A stretch of DNA of 64,000 nt from Taxillus chinensis (taxonomy: Eukaryota; Streptophyta; Magnoliopsida; Santalales; Loranthaceae). The stretch lies in assembly GCA_023512835.1 (NCBI GenBank), contig JAKCVP010000395.1, forward strand, positions 62,001 to 126,000, given 5' to 3'. The translations under genes and the position numbers were made by a program. This document shows positions 12,133-21,862 of this stretch, piece after piece; positions within the stretch are counted from its first letter, which is position 1; each line of letters starts with the position of its first letter. A model generated the notes under the pieces. The model was not told the DNA's origin and made no database searches. It worked only from the letters and a program-made list of their open reading frames with translations.

Positions 12133-12795
12133 ATGATGATGAAAGGGCTGAGATCGCTTCGCATCGGTCCTCTCCAGTCTTTGTTACGGGTTCTCTCACT
12201 CTGGATGCCAAAGCGAAAGCGCATCCCCGTTCCGTCTGTAACTGCTGCGCAACATCCATTTCCTGAGCAAGATACAATTCTTGTGAGCATCAAGCGGGGC
12301 AAAGATCGGACCGCAGAGGACGCTTTCGAGAACATGTCTGAGTAAGGGATTAACTCCAGTATCGAGTAAGACAGGCGTCGAAGCGCGCGGGCTAATAAGG
12401 AACGAGCAGCAACAAGACGAATGACCAGCTATTGAAGGCTGTCCAAGATCTTCAGAAGGCACAGGCAGACATCGCCTCGCAATTGAGAGAAACGAACAGC
12501 AAGCTGGACAAACTGACTACTGCCCTTGATCAGGTCCAGAAGAGCAGTGGCACAAACTCTGGCAGCGGATATCAGACCGATGGCGCACTTTGGAGCGATG
12601 GACCGTACAGTTACGAAGGCAAGCAGTCTCTGGCTATTGTCGACACTGCTTACAACAAAGCAAAAGAGTTGAAGTAAGTTGAATCGCATTACGTGACATG
12701 ATCTGGAGCTCATGTCTTGCAGGGATCGCGGCGATGACCGCTCATTCGCCATGATATTCGGACAGCTTAGTATGGATCTCAGGCGGGGACTGTGA
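12133..12795 (+). CDS. Unknown protein with coiled-coil segment, three exons
   Basis: Exons 12133-12341, 12410-12673 and 12723-12795 sum to 546 nt (181 aa). Introns begin GTAAGG and GTAAGT, and the first has a GCTAATAAG branch region. The start is uncertain: an in-frame ATG at 12205 (MPKRKRIPVPSV) gives 157 aa and has a more usual beginning. The middle (LLKAVQDLQKAQADIASQL, then a second Leu/Lys heptad run) predicts a coiled coil of about 45 residues. A Gly/Ser-rich linker follows, then a C-terminal segment ending RSFAMIFGQLSMDLRRGL. The basic PKRKR near the start could be a nuclear signal. I do not recognise the family. The phase agreement at both introns is the main support. Confidence 0.68.
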
Positions 12796-14838
12796 GAGCC
12801 CTGCGTGTGCTCGCAACTGCTTCGCAATGACCAGTGAGGACTGCAGAATAATTGGAGAGCCTCATCATCATACGACTGCGCCAGTCGCTTTCATTGCTTC
12901 TGACAGTTAGTAAGGTATATCATGTCTAGGAAGCATACCTGCGCATCTACCAGACCTGGAATACACAGACAACGTGACCTCACCAGTCCTGTGATTTGCC
13001 ACGTACCTGTCATGGTATTGTGAGAAGCGATTTACATAGAGTGAATTGAAGCCGTGCTGAGTTCAGTCTACAGCGGTTGATCCTCTTTTCTCGTACATGT
13101 CCTCCGCAGTATACACTAGACCGTGGAACGCTCTGTCGTTTTGACCCTCTGGTCAAGGCATTTCTCTGAAAATTGTTGCGATAACAATCCACCAGCGTCC
13201 AAGAGATAGTCGATTGTCATGTTTCGAGCGTCCTTAGACCAGAATGTGATCTTGCATTCAGAGGGGACAGGAGGCACCAGAGAGATTGTCAAACGAAACC
13301 CTGCATGGCATAGCGTGAACGGATCTAAGTCCTAGGAGCTTCTCATGGGCTCAGATGGCAAAGGAAGGTCGCCTTTTGGTAAGTGAGTACGTTCAGGGCT
13401 GCATATCTTTACCGGACCTTGATAGAGTCAATCCTTGTTGGAGCGATGACTCCCCCTTGAATCCTAGCCCTCGATGTTTTAGACAGGAACCTGTTCCCTG
13501 GTACTGCTACAAAGAGGCTTCCTCTCGCGGGACCAAGCTCGAGGAGGAATCTCAACAAGCTGTAATGACTGGAGTTAGGTGTCGAGCTTTGCGTATGGTA
13601 GCGTCAAACGCCACGGCTGGACACGGTGAAAACCACACATGTTATGAGTTGGTTGGCTTCTCTACTCCCCTCATCACGAACAGCGTATGATATTGCCGCC
13701 AGCGTTGAAGGTTGCTTACGTGAGTTCATGAATATACCATGCGGCTCTTTTTGGGTGGAGTCCCGTCCTCAAAGATTTAAATCCAGATTCAAATCCAGAT
13801 TCGTGGAACTTCTGTGCTTTAACGTACACCCAATGGTTTATCTAAATCTCAATCATATCGGGAATCTGTGTCCATACTATACCATGCCCGTATCATCATG
13901 CTCGTGATCTCGCCATGTTGATTGCTAGAGTTTGGTGGCTTATCCATCTTCATTCTTACGATCACCAGAAGACTACATGAGCAGAGCGCCAGATCGATCA
14001 AAAGATCACAATCTCGTCCACAGTCAGAGATGCCCGCATGGCGAGTCACGATATTGGAGCTTTCCACCACGGTACATGAGAAGACTGGACAGAGGGATTA
14101 TGGTAATCGAGATGGCATTGTTTCCCAACGTTTGAACGAAGCTCTCTTACGGACGGACGGAGTGCAGCAATGCAGTCATTTTATCTCAGGGAGCGCCTTT
14201 CACGATCGTAGCCAAATCCTTTCGAGCACACTGGTTCTATTGGTCCGAGGTGGTTTCGAGACTACCATGTCTGACAGGTGACAATATGATGGCGCCACTT
14301 GCTGGGCTCGCAAAACGATTCAGCTCGAAAAGGGAAGACAAAGCTAGACAATAACTTGCTGCAGGGACGCGCAGCTTCGAATCACCAGATTAATGATCAT
14401 TTGACTTCACCAACTGCTACTAGTATACCTCAGCGGGGAAGAGAAAGCTGCAGACAGTCTTGTAACGCGCTTGGGCAAAGTCCGGGGAGACGACATGTGG
14501 GCATCATCGTCTCGCATAGGAATCGGAGGTACAATTTGCATGCGCTCATCCAATTCACCGTGTGCAGCTCGCTATTCATTCTCACTCCATCCTCTCGCTT
14601 ATCGCGATGGAGGCTTCTGAGGCTTCTTGTGAGTAATTTCTTGTTTCTCTCGGTGTCCCAAAGCCTCGAAGTGTGTTTCTCTTCGAGCCTTAGGAGTGGC
14701 CTTGCTACGAGCTCAAACATTTCCAGGGCTCTCTGTGATCGGTAAAGCGGATGTATAGCGCCAAGCACCGTGTTATCGCGCATCAATGGTCTTCTGGGTG
14801 TTGAAATTGTGGTGCCTCTCGTTTCATGCCGCGCTCGC
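12796..14838. other. Gene-free stretch
   Basis: Two kilobases with only short, overlapping frames on both strands. A perfect 12-bp tandem duplication (AAATCCAGATTC twice) lies at 13779-13802. I see no gene, RNA or transposon remnant that I can support. Confidence 0.5.
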
Positions 14839-16294
14839 TCAATCCTCTCCATTTAAATCCTTGTTGAGCTGGTCGAGCACTGTATCATCTAAAAACGTAC
14901 TCTGACGAGAACTCGCTGTACTTTGATCTTGGGTGACGTCCTGATCGTTTTGCTTGATGTCGGCCTTGTGTTCTGGCTCAGGTGTTTTCACTGCTTGACC
15001 ATCATCGTCTGCTCCACTCACGTTGACGTCCTCGCTCTGCTCCGCTGGTCCGTCTGAGGAAGTGTGCTCCTCGTTCGCTACAGCGACAGGATCTTGCGCC
15101 TGGTTATCATCAGGATCCACTTGCTCCTGCTCTTCGTGACCGTCATCACCTCGCAGGGCGGCTAGTCTCTCCTGCTCCTGTTCCTCGGTCCAGTCTACCA
15201 GCTTTCTGACCCAGATATTCATGCCAACTTTCCGCCCCTTCGTGACTGGGAGCCCTGCATGCAGCGTTCGCTGATCAGGCTCATCATCTTCAGTCAGGCC
15301 CATCCAGAAGACTCCATTGCCCGCAATCGGGTTGACAGCAAACCCGCCATATTTGGAGCTACTAGCAAATTTGTCGCCCCTCTCGTGCTCTGGCGGCGCC
15401 TCCAGTCTGGGAAAGTAAGTCTGTCCATCCGTGCAATTGTCCTCGAGATAGACGAAAAAGCTCGCAAGGCGATTGTAGAACTTGCCCGCATGGCGAGGAT
15501 CGCGGCTGGGAACAGTAAATTGATCGACATGGGTGCGGAACTCCTGAGTTTCGTCGTATTTAACCAACTGGAGCTGCTCAAGGCCAATGTACGGGAGAAA
15601 TCCGAGAAAGTGCATTGCGCGCGCGCCGATGACGGAGGTGATGGGTGCATCCATTGGGAGAAAGCATGAGTATGATGTGCGATAGTCTTCTGTCTTTGAT
15701 TTGCTAGGATCGCCACCGCTCTCAAGGACTGTAGAGCGGCTCCATAGCCCGGCATCGTCACTGATAACATGTCAGAGATTTGCCTAGGAAGCACGAGCGC
15801 ATCAGAAGGACTAGCGTCAGACCAACTCACCAAGCAGCAATGAGTTCCTTCCTTTCCTCGGCGGTCACGAATCTTTCCAAGTAGACGGTCAATGGGTCGT
15901 GTGTAATGATTTGAACCTTATAGTCGACATCTGGTCGCTCAGTCTCATTCTTCGGTTCGGCCTGCCCCTCTTCAGCAATTGAAGCATTTGCTGGGGCGTC
16001 TATAACCGAGTCTGCATGGTCTGTGACCTCTGGTATGCTGACATGTACATCCTTGGTCGTATCGTTCAGACCCAAAACTTCAGGTACCTTTGATGCGCCA
16101 AAGGGGTTCAAAGCTCCCAAGCCGGGGTTAAGTGAGTCAAAGGGTGCAGACTGGAAGAGGCGGTACACGGCCGGCAGAACCAAGATGCTGGCCACCAGAC
16201 CGGAGGCTCGGAAGCTGAATACAGCATCTAGCAATTTGCCCTCAGACTTTCGTGTGGCCTTCTCTTTTGTGTCGGCTTTCTTTTGGGGCGTCAT
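14839..16294 (-). CDS. Prolyl 4-hydroxylase-like 2OG-Fe(II) oxygenase, 461 aa
   Basis: Two exons: 16294-15831 and 15760-14839 (1,386 nt). The intron is GTGAGT...TTATCAG, 70 nt. The N-terminus is short and basic, followed by a membrane segment at about residues 31-47 (ASGLVASILVLPAVYRLF), which predicts a type II anchor. The catalytic domain follows, with the Fe ligands H232-x-D234 (RTHVDQF) and H322 (TLHAGLPV), and the 2-oxoglutarate-binding K332 in the GRKVGMNIWVR context. The expected RTSYSCFLP substrate-loop motif precedes it. The C-terminal ~110 residues are acidic and low-complexity. The family hydroxylates prolines using Fe(II), 2-oxoglutarate and O2. The anchor suggests the ER or secretory pathway. 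The substrate cannot be read from the sequence. Confidence 0.9.
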
Positions 16295-18844
16295 TGCCGT
16301 CCGCGTTCATCCAAGTTGGGGCTCGTATGCCAGCTAGACAAAGTGTGGCGCTGTTCATTCGACGGCTTTCGATACTGGGATAGGACAGTTTAGATGGAGA
16401 GGAGACAAGCGTGTAAGCAAAAAAGCAAGCGAGAGGAAGACAAAGAGCATGCGAACAGGCTGAAGTGGCCAGGGATGAGGAAGGCGAAGGCGATACCGGA
16501 ATATGAGGAGTTGTTTTGACCGGCTAGCCCATCACGTTCCTACACCGGTCTTTGTGTAACTGGCCAATCCCGTATGCGAGTGCAAGTAAGTGTTCAGGGT
16601 TATGATAATGGTTACATCCTTGCTGCTCACCGTTTGAGAGTGAGGCGCCATCAGTGAGTGGACTGTGAGGGATGACTTTATTACGAGATATCTACTGCGA
16701 GGGATCGGGTGGTATTGCGTTTATGTAGGGAGGAACCTATTTGCATTGGCTCTAAAGCTGCGGAACTATCTATGTGGTGTGATTCGCCGCCTTTTGGTAA
16801 GTTTCGCATTGTCTAACACAAGGCGCTTGCCCTCGCCTTCCCTTCTGACTGACGGTGGCTCGGTTATATTCCAATCGTAATACCTTGGCGAGGCTCATAA
16901 CTACTGAGGTCGTGCGCCTCTCGGAATGTTGAAATACAGAAGCCTGTTAAATCGTGACCTGTTCACGGGGTGTCCTTCACGCCTTTCAACACAGAGGTTG
17001 GGGGCTCTCTTGATTGATGAAGACAGAGCGCTCAGACGTTCAGGAAGAGGATCCAACTCTTCATCCCAACATATCTCCCGCTCCTTCTCCGACCTTACCT
17101 TTTTGCGTTGCATTAGCCTGGTGAGGGAGAAATCATTGGTGGCTGTTTGAAATGTTTTCGCAACACAGCTCGTAAGCACGTGCATGTCTGTCCAACACAG
17201 CTCCGAGGGCGTGAACTGCAGTGGGTTTGCGCACAGAGGGCGGCCGTGTCCTCCACCCCCAGAATGGCGGTGGCATGGAGGACACGATACACATTTCAAC
17301 AATATTGCTGTGCAGAAAACGAATAGTACAGTAAAAGAAATGCCTGTGCCGCTCGCATATGGAGATGTGACCAGACTTTGCTTTCTTGCATCGCTAGACG
17401 GCCTTGTGGACTGCAAACGCCAGGCTGTGTCCACTCTCCCCACGCAATCTCGGGCGCTGCGGCTCACGCCCAAAGTGTACGGTACCAGGTCTTAGTCCGT
17501 GTGTAGTGACGAACGCTTACGTCTATAGAATCACTAGTGGGGTACCATGCATACTGAATCTCGCCCTGGACGTTCCTGGGATTGCGGGGGGAGCGGACGT
17601 CCGTACACGGAACGTGTAATAAGCACTCGACACCTTGATGGTCATCTGGACGAAGTATATCATGTGCATCGAAGTCAATTTCGATCGGCAAAGACCCGAG
17701 CCCTTTTTGACAAGTTTACGCTTATCGTATCTTGCTGTGACCGCATGTGTGCATTGATTGACCTGACCAATGCATACCGAGACGCATGCTTCGAGGGTAG
17801 TCGACGAGGCGACTTGATTGATCGAATCCTGGGTAAGGATTGCTAGTCCCTTGGCAGCGAGAATCCACACCGAGCGTAGCAAAAGTACAGAGCCCAAGAA
17901 TCCTTGTCTTTTTGAGTATAGGCCATCATTGTGGGGTCTGGGGGCTCTCCTTATCCGCCGCGAGGTAGTTGAAGAAGGAAGGTAGAGTGAGCGACGTTAA
18001 GAACATGTCTAAAATCTTGAAGTTAGCAGCACAATCGCTGGGAATCAAAGCAGGTCAGAGATACGCTGGTTTGAGGCTGTTGTTATCCTCAATCTCGTAC
18101 GTCCAGGAAGCACAAGTCAAGCTGCCGTTCATCATGGATCAATGCATGTCTGCGAGATATGCATGTGATTGCCTCCCACAGCCTCCCTCGCCACAGAAGG
18201 TGGCTGCAGCGACTGTCTTGAGATCGTGGCGGCATAGTGGAAACAGCCTATAGAGATTCAATTCAGACAGCGTCTGACGTATGAAGACGTATGAGTAGTT
18301 TTAACAACCCTAGATCCTCAAACGAGTATACTCAACCACAAATATCAGACGGTGTCCACCGTGGCGTTGCACATTCAGCGCACCCGCTGCAGTCACCGTC
18401 TGTCGCGCCCACGACTATAACTGGATGCTCTGCTAGCTACTTACATGGCGAATAAGTAAACACCACCTGACGTGACGTCCGAACTCCTTTGTGTTTGCTT
18501 CTCGTGCAGATGCACCTTGTCGTTCGTTGCAATACACAAACTTGTTTCGGATGATGTATATTGGTTCTAGCCCGGAGCCGCCATATTCTTCTCAAGCGCC
18601 AAAATAATGATCAAGGCTCATATCCTCAGCCTTTCAAGGGAGGATCATGTGCTAAAGTCAGCGCTATGCCTATGAGGCGCGAACACGAGGAAACATGAGA
18701 TCGTAATTGTGAACATCACTTCGCATTAAGGGGTATCTTATCATCAACACGACAGAACATGACTCGATGGGTTCGCCCACCTCTTCATCTTCGCGGTCAT
18801 TAGGCATCGCCGTCGTCCAGGGAGACCGCCACCCACCACCCAGT
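16295..18844. other. Gene-free stretch
   Basis: About 2.5 kb between the hydroxylase start and the stop of the membrane protein gene. A 190-codon minus frame (16901-17473) is rich in Cys, His and Arg, lacks a family motif and has no splice continuation, so it is not called. No repeats or RNA genes were recognised. Confidence 0.5.
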
Positions 18845-20827
18845 CTAAGGCAGAATCTTCCCTGCTATCTCTGCAGCCTCTCTATACGGCTTCAGCTGCA
18901 CAGCCAAATCACCAGAGTATCCAACATCGCCGTGTGCGCTCTCCAACTTTCTCATGATTCTATACACCAAGCGTGCGATGAATCGATCATTTCCCACAAC
19001 ATTGACTGTGGCTCTATGTAGTCCGTTCTTTAAATCACTCTTTAGACTCCTCGTCATATCTCGCAGCCTATGTCCCGTCTCCTCTTCTTCACTGTCGCTC
19101 TCCCGCTCGATTTCGACAATCTTGGTTGCTTTGACCAGCGCTGCCACAAACTCCAGTAACTCAGGGTGGAAACAAACTGGCAATCTCACATGTGAAGAGA
19201 TGACGACGTTACATGTGTCCTTTTGAATGTGCTTCAACTCAGCTTTGGCGTGGACAGCCTCGGGTTGCCCGTGTGCTTCAGCCTTAGAGAGTACCTCAAA
19301 TTGTCTCTCTTCAGTTTCCAGTGTAGGCTTCGGTGGCAGGAGATGCTCATGATGAGGTAAGAGGAACGATGGTAGTGACACGGTCGCGTCGGCTCCGCCT
19401 AGCCGGACGACTTGGTACAATTTTGCCTCATTGGGAAGAGTGCGATAGAGTAGCACATCGTCGAAATTCAGACGGCAATGTATCTCATACTCTGTGTTAA
19501 TGGGGACCTCTGCCGTTCCTCTGATGCCGACAATCTGAAGACAGAAATTTGCATCTGAAAGCCACGTCGTCATGCGCTTGCGTAGGTTTCGAATATCTGA
19601 ATTCGATTCAGCGTATTCTTTGAAAATTTGACTGTCCAGCATGACTGCTATCCAGCGACCAGAGCCACCCACCGTGATGGACTTGAAGTTGACTGGATGG
19701 AAATAGCTGAGGGCGTTGAGGAGGATGCGAAGGAGCAAGGGGAGGCGATGTAAAAACCTTCGGACAGAAGGCGGGGAGAGATACTTTAAGGTTGTGACTC
19801 GGATGCTGTTGGCTGGTGGATGAAGGATTGTGGGAAACCGATGAAGCTCAGTGCAGATGGCGGCACGCTCTCCCTTCTCATCATCAGCCTTAAGGTTGGA
19901 GTCAAGCATCTTCGTCTTCTCTTTCACCCTTTGGCGACTCCTAGCGATTAGGCTGGTGTCCTCGATTTCCTGTATGGTACGCGCATATTTTCGAGCTCCT
20001 TCGCCATCGTCAAGATTCAGCGAAGACAGAGCATGCAACGCCTTGTCAGGGCTCTGAGATTGCGGCGCATCCTCGACGATGTGGGTCTCAGACTGACAGT
20101 CTCTGTTATCTACAAGGTCCATACTGCTTCTAGCGGCATTCAGCATTGATGATTCTTCATTGAATATGCTCTCTGCCTTCTCGCCCCTGGCCTTGGCCGA
20201 GTAAAAGTTCATCTCTGCGTCACCACCTTTGACGTTGCCATATATGTGATCGACTTCGATGCGACGGAAAAACTTGATGACGACTTTATCGGTAGCCAAT
20301 GCCAGTTCGAGGTCATTAGTCAACTTTATACCGACTTCAACGCCGTGGACAATAACGGTCAAAGAAGAGAGTGAGATGGTGACGCCGCGAATGACCATGA
20401 GACCATCAACGTCTTGATCGATTTCCAGGGCAGGCAGGCCGAAGTAGGCGACAAGATCAGCCGTGAATTGTAATCGCAAGAGTATACGCCGCAAGTGTCT
20501 CCGCACGAAGCCAGACGCCCATGGAAATTGGTAAAGCGACGAGATGAAGATCAAAGGCCAGCAGGCAGCGGTAAATGCCCAGAAGAGGATCCAAGCAGGA
20601 GCAACGATTGAGTATATCAGATTAAGGGTCGCAATCAATGCCCAGGGCGGAACGGAGGCGAAGACATGGTCGTTGCCCGCTACAATCAGCAGACACATCA
20701 ACACCGGCGCGCCTGACAGAAACCATTGCGACGAGCGCTGATACCATGCAAGCAAGACGACGATGGCGGAGCCGATCAATTGTGACCGGAACGAGGCTGG
20801 CTCTGGGCGCGTCTTGGCGGCGGCCAT
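18845..20827 (-). CDS. Conserved multi-pass membrane protein, 660 aa
   Basis: Single long exon. The frame is open up to 21058, but I chose the ATG at 20827 (MAAAKTRPEP) because the 77 codons before it are Arg/His/Pro-rich and resemble untranslated leader. Three or four hydrophobic segments occur within the first ~120 residues. A beta-rich region follows with alternating hydrophobic strands (VRGVTISLSSLTVIVHGV type), then a charged middle linker. A second beta-rich region ends near SHVRLPVCFHPELLEFV. Strand-rich domains next to N-terminal membrane helices recall lipid-transfer proteins of the Csf1/Fmp27 or Mdm31 kind, but I cannot assign the family. Function unknown. Confidence 0.75.
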   Translation of the reverse strand: MAAAKTRPEPASFRSQLIGSAIVVLLAWYQRSSQWFLSGAPVLMCLLIVAGNDHVFASVPPWALIATLNLIYSIVAPAWILFWAFTAACWPLIFISSLYQFPWASGFVRRHLRRILLRLQFTADLVAYFGLPALEIDQDVDGLMVIRGVTISLSSLTVIVHGVEVGIKLTNDLELALATDKVVIKFFRRIEVDHIYGNVKGGDAEMNFYSAKARGEKAESIFNEESSMLNAARSSMDLVDNRDCQSETHIVEDAPQSQSPDKALHALSSLNLDDGEGARKYARTIQEIEDTSLIARSRQRVKEKTKMLDSNLKADDEKGERAAICTELHRFPTILHPPANSIRVTTLKYLSPPSVRRFLHRLPLLLRILLNALSYFHPVNFKSITVGGSGRWIAVMLDSQIFKEYAESNSDIRNLRKRMTTWLSDANFCLQIVGIRGTAEVPINTEYEIHCRLNFDDVLLYRTLPNEAKLYQVVRLGGADATVSLPSFLLPHHEHLLPPKPTLETEERQFEVLSKAEAHGQPEAVHAKAELKHIQKDTCNVVISSHVRLPVCFHPELLEFVAALVKATKIVEIERESDSEEEETGHRLRDMTRSLKSDLKNGLHRATVNVVGNDRFIARLVYRIMRKLESAHGDVGYSGDLAVQLKPYREAAEIAGKILP

Positions 20828-21277
20828 TTGCAGGATGCAGCGTGAGGGAAGGTGAGGGAAGGGAGCAGGTAGAGACGAGGTGTGGGCGCGATGGGTAATG
20901 CGCAGGTGGGCACAAGCGAGGAAATGTTGATGACGTCGGTGGTTGGCACATCGACCGTCCTGGCCGCAGAGCCGCAATGGAATGCGCCTTCGTGGCCTTC
21001 TGGAATGTTTCCTGAAAGGATCGAACATTGATGCAGCTGGGGGCCGGACACGGGACATGCATCAGGGCTTTTTCCCTGCAGACGCACCCAGATGAGCCGA
21101 GACGCGACGCTGTCCCAAGGAACATGGAACAAATGTATTTTCTATCTGCCGCGCTCTGCTCTTCTACTTGTGTGCGGCGCTTTCGTGTCTTTGGACCAGC
21201 TGCATCGACACGTCTGAGACGACCAACACTGCCGCAGCTATGGAATATGATTTGTGGACTAGCTGCAAGGATACATC
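20828..21277. other. Upstream region of the membrane protein gene
   Basis: Contains the likely promoter and leader of the membrane protein gene and the 3' end region of the small secreted protein gene. No other gene is supported. Confidence 0.4.
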
Positions 21278-21790
21278 CTACTTCAAATGCCAAACGAAGT
21301 CTTCATCCTCGTGTAGGGTCTGGTTCTGGCCTCCTTTGTCGTAGATGAGGGAAGCAGACCAGGCAACTCCATGTTTTAATGTTGCCTGGGATTGCGTAAA
21401 TGTCTCATCCCACTGGAACTGTCCATCAAGGTTGTCGTTGAATTGGTGGGTGCTGCGAGCGTAGTATCTGAGGTCACCAGCCACATGAGCATCAATCGCC
21501 GAAGCGCTCTCGTGGGAGTAGGTGATGTTCTTGTTGTTGAAGACGAACTCCGAACTCGAACCGTCCTTTGGGTCCAGACCGCCATCAATCAAGTGTTGGC
21601 CACTCTTAGTTGAAAGTGTGTACGTGAGGTCGAAAAGCAACGGTTTGCTAATGTCAAGGCCGCCCACTGCCGTCAAGAATTTGATGCTGAGCGATCGGTG
21701 CACTTGAGCGGAGTTGCCAAAAGCGCGACACATGCCCAGCGAGAGCAACAGCGGAAGGAGTGCAGCCATGCTGAGAGTGGGTTTCTGCAT
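21278..21790 (-). CDS. Small secreted protein, 170 aa
   Basis: Single exon starting at the ATG at 21790 (MQKPTLSMAALLPLLLSLG), chosen because it begins a typical signal peptide of about 23 residues. An upstream in-frame ATG at 21871 overlaps the TATA box region and is not credible. The mature part is about 147 residues, acidic, nearly cysteine-free, and carries NIT and NQT glycosylation sequons. Predicted beta content is high (KPLLFDLTYTL, EFVFNNKNITY). No known domain was recognised. It may be a secreted effector-like or cell-surface protein, but nothing in the sequence proves a role. A TATA box lies 66-72 bp upstream of the ATG. Confidence 0.72.
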   Translation of the reverse strand: MQKPTLSMAALLPLLLSLGMCRAFGNSAQVHRSLSIKFLTAVGGLDISKPLLFDLTYTLSTKSGQHLIDGGLDPKDGSSSEFVFNNKNITYSHESASAIDAHVAGDLRYYARSTHQFNDNLDGQFQWDETFTQSQATLKHGVAWSASLIYDKGGQNQTLHEDEDFVWHLK

Positions 21791-21855
21791 TTTGAAAAGC
21801 CGAAAAGAGTGTCTGCGAATCACTCGCTCACGAGGAATGCAGCGTCGCGCGGCTA

Positions 21856-21862
21856 TTATATA
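21856..21862 (-). promoter_or_regulatory. TATA box of the small secreted protein gene
   Basis: TATATAA on the minus strand, 66-72 bp upstream of the chosen ATG at 21790. The position fits a core promoter with a short leader and supports that start over the one at 21871. Confidence 0.6.

Noticed and set aside
16901..17473. 190-codon minus-strand frame
   Set aside because: Cys/His/Arg-rich, overlapped by frames on the other strand, no motif and no splice continuation.
20828..21058. N-terminal extension of the membrane protein to the ATG at 21058
   Set aside because: The 77 added residues are Arg/His/Pro-rich and leader-like, and the ATG at 20827 gives a normal membrane protein start.
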